A DNA stretch of 64,000 nt from Terasakiella sp. SH-1 (GCF_004564135.1 NZ_CP038255.1:590501-654500), one strand, 5' to 3'. Positions 53,346 through 62,425 are shown, counted from the first letter of the stretch. The notes: a model not told the origin generated them from the letters alone. Numbers and translations: made by a program.

Positions 53346-55133
53346 GTGGCCCAAAACCCGCGTCTGATGGATCGCCCAAAAAGCAAGAACCTGAATGTTC
53401 TGGTTCGTCTGTTTTCATTTCTTAAGCCTTATAAAGGGCGTGTCGTTCTGGCCTTTATTGCACTGAGCACAGTGGTTGTCGCGACTTTGGGGTTGGGCCA
53501 GGGGTTACGCCAGCTTATTGATACGGGCTTTAGTGCGCAAAATCCCGATGCCTTGGATACGGCTCTGATGATGTTGGTGGGACTGTCGGTTGTTATGGCA
53601 GTTGGGACCTTTGTGCGGTTTTACATGGTGTCCTGGATCGGGGAGCGCGTGGTTGCCGATATTCGTCAAGCTGTGTTTCAACGTATCCTGTCTTTGGACA
53701 GTGCTTTTTTTGAAGTCACCAAAACTGGGGAAATCCTGTCGCGTTTAACAACGGATACCACCTTGTTACAATCGGTTATTGGTTCCAGTGCATCCATGGC
53801 CTTGCGCAATATCATGAATTTAATCGGCGGTATTGTGATGTTGTTTATCACCAATGTAAAGCTGACCGGGCTGGTTTTACTGGTGGTGCCTTTGGTGGTG
53901 ATCCCGATCATTTTTTATGGCCGCAAGGTGCGCAAGCTTTCCAAAGAAAGTCAGGACAGGGTGGCCGATGTCGGGGCTTATGCCGAAGAAAGTATCAATG
54001 CTATGTCCACCGTTCAGGCATTTACCCATGAGCAGGAAGATTCCAAACGCTTCTTTGGGGAAGTTACAGGGGCGTTTGATGCTGCCATTCGTCGTATTCA
54101 GGCGCGTTCCATCCTGACCGCAACAGTGATTTTGCTGGTTTTTGGCGCCATTGGTGCGGTGTTGTGGGTTGGCGGGCGCGATGTCATGGAAGGTGTCATC
54201 AGCGGTGGTGAACTTGCCGCCTTTTTATTTTATGCCACGATGGTTGCCTTTAGTGTCGGTGTGATCAGTGAGGTCATGGGCGAATTACAGCGCGCTGCCG
54301 GGGCAACAGAACGTCTTGTTGAATTGCTGGATACTGAAAGTCAGGTCAGTGCCCCACAAAATCCGGTTGCTTTACCTGATTACCATGAAGGAGGGGTGAA
54401 ATTTGATACTGTGAATTTCCGCTATCCTTCCCGCCCGGATATTGCAGCGTTAACGGAGGTTTCGCTTACTATTGCACCGGGGGAGACGGTGGCTTTGGTG
54501 GGGCCAAGCGGGGCAGGTAAAACCACACTGATGCAATTGATGTTGCGTTTTTATAATCTGGATTCCGGCTCTGTTGAGATCGACGGGGTGGATATTGCCC
54601 ATGCTGATCCGGTTGAAGTCAGAAAGCGCATGGCCTTGGTTCCGCAAGACCCGGTGATTTTTTCCGCCAATGCCTGGGAGAATATCCGCTATGGCCGACC
54701 CGAAGCCAGTGACGAAGACGTACGGGCCGCAGCCGATGCAGCACAGGCAACAGAATTTCTGGAAAAACTGCCCGATGGGTTTGATACGTTTCTGGGGGAA
54801 AAGGGGACGCGCCTGTCAGGTGGGCAGCGTCAGCGTTTGTCTATTGCCCGTGCATTATTACGTGATCCGTCAATCTTGTTATTGGATGAAGCCACCAGTG
54901 CACTGGATGCGGAAAATGAACGGATTGTGCAACAGGCTCTGGATCGTTTAATGGTTGGGCGCACGACCTTGATCATTGCACACCGTTTAGCCACTGTGGT
55001 GAATGCAGATCGGATTTGTGTGATTGATCAGGGCTGCATTAAGGCCATTGGCACCCATCAGGAGCTTTTAGAAAACAGCGAACTTTATGCCAAGCTTGCA
55101 AAGTTGCAGTTCTCCGCCGATATGACACAATAG
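53346..55133 (+). CDS. ABC exporter, fused permease and ATPase (MsbA-related)
   Basis: This is a 595-residue half-transporter that would work as a homodimer. The N-terminal 330 residues contain six membrane segments. The ATPase domain from about residue 355 has Walker A (GPSGAGKTT), the Q loop (ALVPQDPVIFSANAWENIRY), the signature LSGGQRQRLSIARALL, Walker B (SILLLDEATSALD) and the H loop (IIAHRLATV). It starts with GTG at 53346, with AAGGGA upstream. This subfamily (MsbA-related, TIGR02204-like) is common in alphaproteobacteria; its substrate, possibly lipid or drug, is not known. Confidence 0.92.
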   Translation: MAQNPRLMDRPKSKNLNVLVRLFSFLKPYKGRVVLAFIALSTVVVATLGLGQGLRQLIDTGFSAQNPDALDTALMMLVGLSVVMAVGTFVRFYMVSWIGERVVADIRQAVFQRILSLDSAFFEVTKTGEILSRLTTDTTLLQSVIGSSASMALRNIMNLIGGIVMLFITNVKLTGLVLLVVPLVVIPIIFYGRKVRKLSKESQDRVADVGAYAEESINAMSTVQAFTHEQEDSKRFFGEVTGAFDAAIRRIQARSILTATVILLVFGAIGAVLWVGGRDVMEGVISGGELAAFLFYATMVAFSVGVISEVMGELQRAAGATERLVELLDTESQVSAPQNPVALPDYHEGGVKFDTVNFRYPSRPDIAALTEVSLTIAPGETVALVGPSGAGKTTLMQLMLRFYNLDSGSVEIDGVDIAHADPVEVRKRMALVPQDPVIFSANAWENIRYGRPEASDEDVRAAADAAQATEFLEKLPDGFDTFLGEKGTRLSGGQRQRLSIARALLRDPSILLLDEATSALDAENERIVQQALDRLMVGRTTLIIAHRLATVVNADRICVIDQGCIKAIGTHQELLENSELYAKLAKLQFSADMTQ

Positions 55134-55161
55134 GAACTTCATTGCGCTGAAAGGGCTGGTT

Positions 55162-55854
55162 ATGCGAACGGCTTTTATTTTCTGTTTTGTTTTCTTGCTG
55201 AATGCTCAAGCACAGGCTCAAAGCGAGAAACTTACCCTGAAAAGTCTAATCGCGCAGTTTAATACGGTTGTTTTTGTCCATGAACATGGCAAAAATGGAC
55301 GTGAGCCCAAACCCTTGATTAAGTGGAACCGCCCGATTGTTTATTCTCCATCTGGCACATTGACGCGTGATCAGGTCGAGAAGTTTTTCACTTTGATGAA
55401 ACGGATCAAACGCTTGACCAACCTGAACATGCGCATGGCAAAAAAAGGGGAAAAGGCCAATTTGATCATTACCTATCTGCCGAAAAAAGCATTGGCGAGA
55501 AAGGCCAAGCCGGGGATTAATTGTTTTGGTAAAATCAGTGTGGATAAAAAGAGTTTTGAGATCATTGGGGCCAAAGCTTATATTCCATCGGACCGTCCCG
55601 ATAAAACCGATCATTGCTTGATTGAAGAAACAGTACAGCTGTTTGGGCTGACCAATGACAGTACGGTCCTTAAAAAATCCATGTTTTATGAACATTCCAA
55701 ACGCACGAGCCTGTCGGTTTCTGACCAGATTTTGCTCAAAGGTCTGTATGACCCCCGTTTAAAGGCTGGTATGAAGCGCGAAGATGCCCAGCCAATGGTG
55801 CGCAAGGTTCTTTTTGATATTGTTCAAAAGGCCAGCAAGAAGAAAAATAGATAG
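55162..55854 (+). CDS. DUF2927-family exported protein
   Basis: After a signal peptide (TAFIFCFVFLLNAQAQAQ), the protein shows the DUF2927 pattern: IKWNRPIVYSPSG, a run with two conserved cysteines (GINCFGKISVD and DHCLIEETVQLFGLTNDS), and SVSDQILLKGLYDPRLKAGM near the end. Some members resemble metalloprotease-like folds, but no HExxH motif is present here. It lies 28 bases after the ABC exporter gene and is probably co-transcribed. The function is unknown. Confidence 0.85.
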   Translation: MRTAFIFCFVFLLNAQAQAQSEKLTLKSLIAQFNTVVFVHEHGKNGREPKPLIKWNRPIVYSPSGTLTRDQVEKFFTLMKRIKRLTNLNMRMAKKGEKANLIITYLPKKALARKAKPGINCFGKISVDKKSFEIIGAKAYIPSDRPDKTDHCLIEETVQLFGLTNDSTVLKKSMFYEHSKRTSLSVSDQILLKGLYDPRLKAGMKREDAQPMVRKVLFDIVQKASKKKNR

Positions 55855-56020
55855 GATCAACTGGCGTTTCTTATCGTAAAAGAGCAGGAAAATATTGCCT
55901 CTTGATGGGGTGTTGTAACCACAGGTATAGTTAAAGAAAAAGAGGTCAGAAGGGCCTCATCTCTACGCCTTTGAGGGAATTACTCATTTTTATTGACAGA
56001 AAGTCATCGGAGTTATTCAT
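55855..56020. other. Intergenic region before the small ORF
   Basis: No gene is seen in these 166 bases. It presumably contains the promoter of the small ORF and the pentaheme cytochrome gene. I looked for an FNR box (TTGAT-N4-ATCAA) and found only a half-site-like ttgat at 55902. Confidence 0.4.
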
Positions 56021-56161
56021 ATGACACAGCCATATCAACAACATACAGATGCTAAGCAAAACCCTGGCGTTTTGATCGGTTCGGCAGAACTTGAAAAGTT
56101 TTTGCAGTTTGTCGAAAAAATTTCACGCACAAATGATGATAAAAAGCTTGAGGTAAAATAG
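56021..56161 (+). CDS. Small protein, 46 aa
   Basis: The frame starts at ATG 56021 with GGAG 8 bases upstream and encodes a hydrophilic protein beginning MTQPYQQHTDAKQNPGVLIG, with a helical middle (SAELEKFLQFVEKISR) and a Lys-rich end. It has no membrane segment. It lies 89 bases ahead of the pentaheme cytochrome gene on the same strand. I do not recognise a family; the good ribosome binding site argues that it is translated. Confidence 0.5.
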   Translation: MTQPYQQHTDAKQNPGVLIGSAELEKFLQFVEKISRTNDDKKLEVK

Positions 56162-56250
56162 GCTCAAGCCCAAAAAACTCTTTTTCCTGTGGTCAAATAT
56201 GTGAAATAAGCAGACCCTCATCATGGTCGGGCCGAAAAAAAGAGTGAAAA

Positions 56251-57045
56251 ATGATAAAAATCTGGAATTGGTTCTGGACGAAAAGTAACCGTTATACGTT
56301 TGCTTGCGCACTCTTTGTGATTGGCGTGGTGTGCTGGGGTGGTTTTCACATGGCGCTGGATTATACCAATCAGACGGAATTCTGCATTTCATGTCATGAG
56401 ATGAAGGATAATGTTTATGAAGAATATAAACGCACCGTCCATTATCAAAACCCTTCAGGCGTGCGTGCTGGCTGTGCTGATTGTCATGTCCCTAAAGACT
56501 GGGGGGCAAAGCTGGTTCGTAAAATCAAGGCCACAGGCGAGCTTTACGGCGCAATGATCGGGAAAATTGATACGAAAGAAAAATTCAACGCTCATCGTAT
56601 GGACATGGCGCGCAAGGTTTGGAACCAAATGCGTGAAAATGGCTCACAAGAATGTAAAAATTGCCATTCTTATGAGGCCATGCATCTGGATAAACAAGGC
56701 GAAAATGCCCAAAAATTTATGCGCCCTGCTGCCCAAAAAGGGGAAGCCTGCATTGATTGCCACAAAGGGGTGGCACACCGTTTACCCAATTTGTTCAAAA
56801 CCTATGACCAATGGGAAGAAGAGTTTGAAGCAGTGAAAGCCATGGGCGATGATGCACAGATTACTAAAGCCAAAGAGACTTATGTGGCGAATTTATGGGA
56901 AGTCGACTGTGGACTGTGCCATGCCCTTTATGACCCTAAAGACTATAGCGCTGATGATTGGACCGGCCATATGAAAGTGATGGAACGCTATACCAGCTTA
57001 AATGAAAAACAATTTGGCTTGGTGCTGGAATATTTGCATAAATAA
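56251..57045 (+). CDS. NapC/NirT-type membrane-anchored pentaheme cytochrome c
   Basis: Proteins of this family take electrons from quinol and pass them to periplasmic reductases. One N-terminal membrane anchor (about 15-35) precedes five CxxCH heme sites: C45-H49 (CISCH), C75-H79 (CADCH), C135-H139 (CKNCH), C167-H171 (CIDCH) and C220-H224 (CGLCH). The first four match the NapC tetraheme core. The fifth recalls TorC, but the C-terminal part (about 40 residues after it) is far shorter than the TorC mono-heme domain. The 264-residue protein is followed by modABC; no reductase is in the window. Confidence 0.9.
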   Translation: MIKIWNWFWTKSNRYTFACALFVIGVVCWGGFHMALDYTNQTEFCISCHEMKDNVYEEYKRTVHYQNPSGVRAGCADCHVPKDWGAKLVRKIKATGELYGAMIGKIDTKEKFNAHRMDMARKVWNQMRENGSQECKNCHSYEAMHLDKQGENAQKFMRPAAQKGEACIDCHKGVAHRLPNLFKTYDQWEEEFEAVKAMGDDAQITKAKETYVANLWEVDCGLCHALYDPKDYSADDWTGHMKVMERYTSLNEKQFGLVLEYLHK

Positions 57046-57074
57046 CCCATGTGCAATCGGGGAAGTTTCTGTTT

Positions 57075-57767
57075 ATGAAATTCATTTGGGCAATGATGGT
57101 GGGCTTGGTCTGGCATGTCTCGGCGTGGGCCGGGTCGGTGCATGTGGCCGTGGCGTCCAATTTTACGGCCCCGATGAAAGAGATCGCCCATGTTTTTGAA
57201 AAAGAGACCGGGCATCGGGTGATTGTCAGTTTTGGCTCCACAGGGAAGCTTTATGCACAAATCCTGCATGGGGCGCCTTATGAGGTGTTTTTAGCGGCTG
57301 ATCAACACCGCCCCCGCTTGGCTGAAGAAAAGGGACTGGCTGTTCAGGGAACCCGCTTTACCTATGCGCTGGGCCGTTTGGCCCTTGTGCCTCAGATTGA
57401 TTTGAAGGTTGAGAAATTTTCCAAACTTGCGATGGCAAACCCGAAGACAGCACCTTATGGTCAAGCCGCTCAAGCCACCTTGCAGGCACTGGGGGTGTAT
57501 GATCAGCTCAAGGATAAACTGATTTTTGGGGAAAATATTGCCCAAACTTACCAATTCAGCCAAAGCAGCCCGCAGATTGTCGGCCTTGTTGCCTTGTCAC
57601 AGGTGAAGGGCCAAAAAGATATCTGGGTTGTGCCTGAAAAATTGCATCAACCGATTGCTCAGGATGCCGTCCTGTTAAAAGAAACAACGCTGGGCAAAGC
57701 TTTTCTTGCTTATCTGCAAGGGACGCAGGCAAAGGCCATCATCACCCATTATGGTTATGGGGGCTGA
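57075..57767 (+). CDS. modA: Molybdate ABC transporter substrate-binding protein
   Basis: ModA captures molybdate (and tungstate) in the periplasm. A signal peptide ([18 protein letters not shown]) precedes the binding fold with [40 protein letters not shown] and [15 protein letters not shown], whose serines and main-chain amides hold the oxyanion. ATG 57075 is favoured (GGGGAAG upstream); the frame also has an earlier TTG-type start. The gene begins 29 bases after the cytochrome gene and overlaps modB. Confidence 0.92.
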   Translation: MKFIWAMMVGLVWHVSAWAGSVHVAVASNFTAPMKEIAHVFEKETGHRVIVSFGSTGKLYAQILHGAPYEVFLAADQHRPRLAEEKGLAVQGTRFTYALGRLALVPQIDLKVEKFSKLAMANPKTAPYGQAAQATLQALGVYDQLKDKLIFGENIAQTYQFSQSSPQIVGLVALSQVKGQKDIWVVPEKLHQPIAQDAVLLKETTLGKAFLAYLQGTQAKAIITHYGYGG

Positions 57768-58434
57768 TGTGCTGGAAACCATTCTCCTTACTTTGAAACT
57801 TGCGGGTTTAACTACCCTTATCTTATTGCTGTTGGGGACGCCACTGGCGTGGTGGTTGGCGAGGTCTGAGGCATGGTTTAAAGAAGCAATTGGCGCAGTG
57901 GTGGCTTTGCCGCTTGTCCTGCCCCCGACCGTGTTGGGTTTTTATCTGCTGATTGCACTGGGGCCGCATAGTCCAGTGGGACAATTGGCAACGTCCCTGT
58001 TTGGGCAGAGCTTGCCTTTTAGTTTTGCAGGTTTGGTCGTTGGTTCTGTTGTTTACTCCTTGCCGTTTGTTGTCCAGCCTGTGCGCAATGCCTTTGAAGC
58101 CATTGGTCATAAACCGTTGGAAGCCGCAGCGACCTTGCGCGCTTCACCACTGGATGCCTTTTTAAATGTGGCCTTGCCCTTGGCCCGACCAGGCTTGTTA
58201 ACCGGGGCGGTCTTGGGGTTTGCTCATACGGTGGGGGAATTTGGCGTGGTCTTGATGATCGGGGGGAATATCCCCGGTGAAACCAAGGTGCTGTCCATTG
58301 CCATTTATGATCATGTGGAAAGTTTGGAATGGATGCAGGCTCATGTTTTATCCGCAGGCATGTTGGTCTTTAGCTTTTGTGTGATCCTGATCATGATGGT
58401 TCTGGAAAAACGTTTGAGACGGGGGCGGGTATGA
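57757..58434 (+). CDS. modB: Molybdate ABC transporter permease
   Basis: ModB forms the inner-membrane channel as a dimer. The roughly 225-residue protein shows about five membrane segments and the EAA loop motif [20 protein letters not shown] contacting ModC, followed by [20 protein letters not shown]. Start choice is uncertain: ATG 57751, ATG 57757 and GTG 57769 (with GGGGG at 57759-57763) are all in frame. It overlaps modA, and its stop overlaps modC by ATGA. Confidence 0.92.
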   Translation: MGADVLETILLTLKLAGLTTLILLLLGTPLAWWLARSEAWFKEAIGAVVALPLVLPPTVLGFYLLIALGPHSPVGQLATSLFGQSLPFSFAGLVVGSVVYSLPFVVQPVRNAFEAIGHKPLEAAATLRASPLDAFLNVALPLARPGLLTGAVLGFAHTVGEFGVVLMIGGNIPGETKVLSIAIYDHVESLEWMQAHVLSAGMLVFSFCVILIMMVLEKRLRRGRV

Positions 58435-59525
58435 GCAAGATTTCCGCACGTTTTCAAACCCAGCTGGATCAATTCGCCTTGGATGTGGATGTTCATATTC
58501 CGGAAAAAGGGGTAACGGCCCTGTTTGGGCAGTCGGGCTGTGGTAAAACAACAGTACTGCGCTGCCTTGCCGGGCTTCATCGTGTTGAGACAGGCTTTCT
58601 TCAGGTAGGGGAGGAGGTCTGGCAGGATGACCATACCTTTGTCCCCCCTCATAAACGTGCCATTGGCTATGTTTTTCAGGATGCTAATTTGTTTGATCAT
58701 CTCTCTGTCAAGGGCAACCTGCGTTTTGGTTATAAACGGGCCAAGACCCAACAAGATGGGCTGGATTTTGATGAGGTTGTGAACCTGTTGGGGCTTACTT
58801 CTTTATTAGAGCGTAGCCCCTCGCACCTTTCTGGGGGGGAGCGTCAACGCGTCGCCATTGCGCGTGCGCTGCTTAATGCACCCAAGATGTTGTTGATGGA
58901 TGAACCGCTCAGTGCGCTGGATCGCTTTAGCAAGGATGAAATTATTCCTTATCTGGAAAAGCTTAATGACGTGCTGTCCATTCCCATTGTCTTTATTTCC
59001 CATGATACGGACGAGGTGGAACGGCTGGCTGATCATATGATCCTGATGGAAAAAGGGCAGGTGCGCGCAAATGGCCCTTTGTTGGATATTCTTGCTGACC
59101 CCAGCCTATTCATTGCCAAAAGCTCTAAAACCGCCAGTGTGTTTGAGGCTGTTATTGAAGGCTTTGAGAGTCAGGACCAACTTTCGACACTCCGGCTCAG
59201 TGGGGCACAGCTGCTGGTCCCCGGTTATGTGGGGGAGATTGGGGAAAAGCGCCGGGTGCGGATTTTGGCAACCGATGTCAGTCTGGCTGTTGAAAAGCCA
59301 TCTAAAACAACCATTTTGAATGTTTTGCAGGCCAATATTTGTGATATTCATGCGGTGGATGAGGCACGGGTCAATATTGTTTTATGTTTGGGTGAAGAGA
59401 TGCAGGCCCGCTTGATTGCCCGTATTACCACGCGTTCGCTCCATAGTTTTGGCTTTGAAGTCGGGCAGACGGTTTATGCACAGGTCAAGGGTGTCTCTAT
59501 GGTCAAGCGCAGGGGGCTGAAATGA
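58431..59525 (+). CDS. modC: Molybdate ABC transporter ATPase
   Basis: ModC powers molybdate uptake. The 364 residues have Walker A (GQSGCGKTT), the Q loop ([10 protein letters not shown]), the signature [16 protein letters not shown], Walker B ([12 protein letters not shown]) and the H loop ([12 protein letters not shown]). A C-terminal MOP/TOBE domain (about 290-360) binds molybdate and can act as a feedback switch. It is coupled to modB by ATGA and overlaps mobA by four bases. Confidence 0.94.
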   Translation: MSKISARFQTQLDQFALDVDVHIPEKGVTALFGQSGCGKTTVLRCLAGLHRVETGFLQVGEEVWQDDHTFVPPHKRAIGYVFQDANLFDHLSVKGNLRFGYKRAKTQQDGLDFDEVVNLLGLTSLLERSPSHLSGGERQRVAIARALLNAPKMLLMDEPLSALDRFSKDEIIPYLEKLNDVLSIPIVFISHDTDEVERLADHMILMEKGQVRANGPLLDILADPSLFIAKSSKTASVFEAVIEGFESQDQLSTLRLSGAQLLVPGYVGEIGEKRRVRILATDVSLAVEKPSKTTILNVLQANICDIHAVDEARVNIVLCLGEEMQARLIARITTRSLHSFGFEVGQTVYAQVKGVSMVKRRGLK

Positions 59526-60103
59526 GTGAAATTTACGGTGTGTTGCTGGCGGGTGGCCTTGCCCGACGTATGGGCGGTGGAGATAAAGGCTTTCGCACGG
59601 TTGATGGGGTGCCGCTTATTGAACGGGTGCTGGCAACCATTACTCCTCAGGTCAAGGAGCTGGTGATCAACGCCAATGGGGAGGCCAGCCGTTTTGATCA
59701 TTTAGGGCTTCCTGTGGTATCAGACAGTGTGGAAGGGTTCATTGGACCATTGGCCGGGGTGTTGGCGGGAATGGACCATTTCAAAGGGCAAGGCGATTGG
59801 CTGTTATCTGTCCCAACAGATACGCCCTTTTTACCGGATGATCTGGTGGAACGCTTGATGCAGGTAGCACTGGACCAAGAAGCACAGATCGTCATGGCAC
59901 GATCTGGCGGGTTTGATCATCCTGTTGTTGGATTATGGTCCATAGCCTTGGTGGAAGAATTACGTAGCGCTCTTGTTGAAGAAGACATCCGTAAATTAAA
60001 ACAATGGATCAAGCGCTATCGTCATGCCTCGGTTGAATGGTCAACTGAACCGCGTGATCCGTTTTATAATGCCAACAGACCAGAAGATTTGGACGTTTCC
60101 TAA
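59522..60103 (+). CDS. mobA: Molybdenum cofactor guanylyltransferase
   Basis: MobA attaches GMP to molybdopterin to give the bis-MGD form used by the DMSO-reductase family of enzymes. The 193 residues show the nucleotide-binding loop LAGGLARRMGGGDKGF (about 9-24), the central VPTDTPFLPDDLVERL and HPVVGLWS. It is the last gene of the modABC-mobA run, which makes a bis-MGD periplasmic reductase the likely client of the nearby pentaheme cytochrome. Confidence 0.92.
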   Translation: MSEIYGVLLAGGLARRMGGGDKGFRTVDGVPLIERVLATITPQVKELVINANGEASRFDHLGLPVVSDSVEGFIGPLAGVLAGMDHFKGQGDWLLSVPTDTPFLPDDLVERLMQVALDQEAQIVMARSGGFDHPVVGLWSIALVEELRSALVEEDIRKLKQWIKRYRHASVEWSTEPRDPFYNANRPEDLDVS

Positions 60104-60106
60104 AAA

Positions 60107-60130
60107 ATTCCCGCATCCGCAAGGATGATG
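60107..60130. repeat. REP-like palindrome, single half-site
   Basis: The bases attcccgcatccgcaaggat lie between the convergent mobA and gntR-family genes. They match one arm of the REP-like family seen at 62335 with a few changes. Confidence 0.5.
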
Positions 60131-60131
60131 C

Positions 60132-60908
60132 TTACTTCGCCATTTTCTGTTTATAGCGTTCCAAGCGCTGGCTGGAAACTTGCTGGCGCATTTCTTCACG
60201 TTCCAGGTCCCGCATGACATCTTGTACATAACTTAAATGAGCTTTGGCAGCTTTGCGCGCTTCGTCTGGGTCGCCTGACATGACGGGCTCATAGATGGCA
60301 CGGTGTTGTTTGAGCAACAGGTCACGTGCCCCGCGACGGGTGTAAAGTTGCATGCGGTTGTAAAAGACCCCTTCACGCAGCACGTTGACCATGGCCCGCA
60401 TAATATGAAGCAGCACCACATTATGAGACGCTTCGGCAATGGCAAGGTGGAAGTCTGCATCAATATCGGCTTCTTCATGGGGGTCGTCTTCGGCATGGGC
60501 TTTTTCCATGGCCTCAAAACACCCCTTTAGAATCTCCCGATCAGCATCTGTGGAACGAAGGGCGGCATAATAAGCGGCATTGCCTTCAATGATGGAGCGA
60601 AATTCAACAAAGTCACTGGCCGTATCAGGATGGGTTTGTAACATTTCCATCAGTGGATCAGTCAGGCTTTGGGCAAGGAAATTTTTCACATAGGTGCCAC
60701 CGCCCTGTTTGGTTTCCACGAGCCCCTGCTTTTCCAATTGTTGAATCGCGGTGCGCAGACTCGGGCGCGAAACGGACATTTGAACGGCCAGTTCGCGTTC
60801 AGCGGGCAAGCGATCGCCGGGCACCCATAATCCCTGGAGAATATTGTTTTCCAGTTTCTTTGCCACCACATCTGCGACTTTTTCCTGTTTAACCTTTTTA
60901 TAAGTCAT
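60132..60908 (-). CDS. GntR-family regulator, FadR subfamily
   Basis: The 258-residue protein has an N-terminal winged helix-turn-helix (GDRLPAERELAVQMSVSRPS, then LEKQGLVETKQGGGTYV) and a C-terminal all-helical FCD ligand-binding domain (about 85-235) with the metal-binding pattern DADFHLAIAEASHN and KQHRAIYEPVMSGD. Members such as LldR, PdhR and GlcC respond to small organic acids. It is divergent from the TRAP transporter operon, with inverted repeats between them, so it probably controls that operon and itself. The effector is unknown. Confidence 0.92.
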   Translation of the reverse strand: MTYKKVKQEKVADVVAKKLENNILQGLWVPGDRLPAERELAVQMSVSRPSLRTAIQQLEKQGLVETKQGGGTYVKNFLAQSLTDPLMEMLQTHPDTASDFVEFRSIIEGNAAYYAALRSTDADREILKGCFEAMEKAHAEDDPHEEADIDADFHLAIAEASHNVVLLHIMRAMVNVLREGVFYNRMQLYTRRGARDLLLKQHRAIYEPVMSGDPDEARKAAKAHLSYVQDVMRDLEREEMRQQVSSQRLERYKQKMAK

Positions 60909-61194
60909 TGAGTTATCGCCGTTTTTCTGAGTCTGAGTTCAATTTTGCCAATCAGCATATTAGATATAGCAGAAAATTACCCGTACCCAAAACTACTTAG
61001 GCGCTCCCTACGAATTAATTGGTAAATTAAATTTACCTATTTACAAAATTGGTAAAAAAATATAACCAATTTATATGACGTAGCTCAAGAGATGAATTTC
61101 TCAAGGGCCAATAATAAGAAAAAGTCACCATTTTATTTGTTTTAACGGTCAAGCCTTTTGACCAATTTATGTAACCTTGGGAGGTTATAATTTA
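60909..61194. promoter_or_regulatory. Divergent control region with inverted-repeat operator candidates
   Basis: This AT-rich region separates the regulator from the TRAP operon. Two inverted repeats are seen: GGTAAATTAAATTTACC at 61021-61037 (8-base arms, one-base spacer), and aaattggt (61046-61053) with accaattt (61065-61072). A further half-site gaccaattt lies at 61160-61168. The repeated TTGGT/ACCAA motif fits FadR-subfamily operators, and two close sites suggest cooperative repression. The ribosome binding site GGGAGG precedes the first TRAP gene. Confidence 0.65.
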
Positions 61195-62244
61195 ATGCGT
61201 AAGCTTATTCTTGCTACGGCTGCTGCGGCAGCACTCTCTCTTTCCGCTGCACCGGCAATGGCTGGTAAAGTTCTTTTGAAAACACCGGTTGCGTTTGGTA
61301 CGCACCTGCCGGGTCTGGGTACGCCGATCGTACGCGTTGCAGAAGAACTGAAGAATGCTTCTGGCGGCGACATCAAAATGAAAGTGTACGAGCCGAAGAA
61401 ACTCGTTGCACCGTTTGAAATCCTTGATGCGGTTTCCACTGGTAAAGTAAACGCTGGTTATTCCACAGCGGGTTACTGGGCTGGTAAAATGAAAGCGGCA
61501 CCGCTGTTCTCTGCTGTACCGTTCGGCCCGGAAGCGGGTGAATATATGGCGTGGTTGTACTATGGTAACGGTATGAAGCTGTATCAAGAAATGTACGACA
61601 CAGCTGGCTACAACGTAAAAGTTCTGCCTTGTGCGATCATCGCACCGGAAACTTCTGGCTGGTTCTCTAAACCGATTGAAAAGCCGGAAGACCTGCAAGG
61701 TCTGAAAATGCGCTTCTTCGGTCTGGGTGGTAAAGTGATGCAGAAACTGGGCGTTTCCACATCCCTGCTGCCAGGCGGCGAAATTTTCCCGGCACTTGAG
61801 AAAAAAGCAATTGATGCCACTGAATTCTCCATGCCGGCAATCGACAAGAAACTCGGTTTCCACAAACTGGTTAAATACAACTACTTCCCGGGCTGGCACC
61901 AGCAAGCAACAGTTTTCGAACTGCTGATCAATGGCGACACTTGGAAGAAAATGGACGCGTCTCAACAAGCAACTGTTGAAAACGTCTGTAAAGCATCCAT
62001 GGCACATTCCTTCGCAGAAGGTGAAGCCATCCAGTTTGAAGCTATGAAAGAAAACGTTGAGAAAAACGGCGTTAAAATCATGACTTGGAACGACACAATG
62101 CTGTCCACTTTCAAAAACACTTGGGAAGAAGTTGCTGCTGAAGAAGCAAAAGACGCTGGCTTCAAGAAAGTTTACGACGATCTGACAACTTTCCGCGACG
62201 GGTACGCAATCTGGAAAGCAAACGCTTTCTTGCCTCGTAAGTAA
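61195..62244 (+). CDS. TRAP transporter solute-binding protein (DctP family)
   Basis: This periplasmic receptor delivers an organic acid to the DctQM permease. The 349 residues have a signal peptide (LILATAAAAALSLSAAPAMA), then the family motifs NAGYSTAGYWAGKMKAAPLF, APETSGWFSKPIEKPEDLQG (SGWF loop), MRFFGLGGKVMQKLG with the carboxylate-binding arginine, and YNYFPGWHQQATVFELLING. The FPGWHQ pattern resembles the alpha-keto-acid binding TakP group. Codon use is strongly biased, pointing to high expression. ATG 61195 has GGGAGG upstream. Confidence 0.92.
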   Translation: MRKLILATAAAAALSLSAAPAMAGKVLLKTPVAFGTHLPGLGTPIVRVAEELKNASGGDIKMKVYEPKKLVAPFEILDAVSTGKVNAGYSTAGYWAGKMKAAPLFSAVPFGPEAGEYMAWLYYGNGMKLYQEMYDTAGYNVKVLPCAIIAPETSGWFSKPIEKPEDLQGLKMRFFGLGGKVMQKLGVSTSLLPGGEIFPALEKKAIDATEFSMPAIDKKLGFHKLVKYNYFPGWHQQATVFELLINGDTWKKMDASQQATVENVCKASMAHSFAEGEAIQFEAMKENVEKNGVKIMTWNDTMLSTFKNTWEEVAAEEAKDAGFKKVYDDLTTFRDGYAIWKANAFLPRK

Positions 62245-62278
62245 GATACGCCTCCCTAGAGTATCTGACTTATAAACT

Positions 62279-62320
62279 GGGGCGTGGTGGACTAACCCGA
62301 ACACCGCGCCCCCTTTTTTT
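62279..62320 (+). terminator. Terminator or attenuator inside the TRAP operon
   Basis: The stem ggggcgtggtg (62279-62289) pairs with caccgcgcccc (62302-62312) and is followed by a run of seven T residues. It lies between the binding-protein gene and dctQ, so it should reduce permease transcripts relative to the binding protein. Confidence 0.85.
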
Positions 62321-62334
62321 ACCGCCCATGCATC

Positions 62335-62395
62335 GTCATTCCCGCGCAAGCGGGAATCAAAAGGATCAATCGATCCCCGCTTCCGCGAGGATGAC
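62335..62395. repeat. REP/BIME-like pair, best-conserved copy
   Basis: The first arm at 62335-62358 begins gtcattcccgcgcaagcggg. The second, inverted arm at 62372-62395 begins gatccccgcttccgcgagga. A 13-base spacer separates them. It lies just after the terminator and ahead of dctQ. Confidence 0.8.
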
Positions 62396-62425
62396 CATAG
62401 GGCACAAAAACTGGAGGATCACCAG

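Noticed and set aside
61192-62349. A long minus-strand frame (385 codons) opposite the TRAP binding protein
   Set aside because: It is a by-product of the biased codon use of the strongly expressed plus-strand gene; the translation resembles no protein and is rich in Cys, Phe and His.
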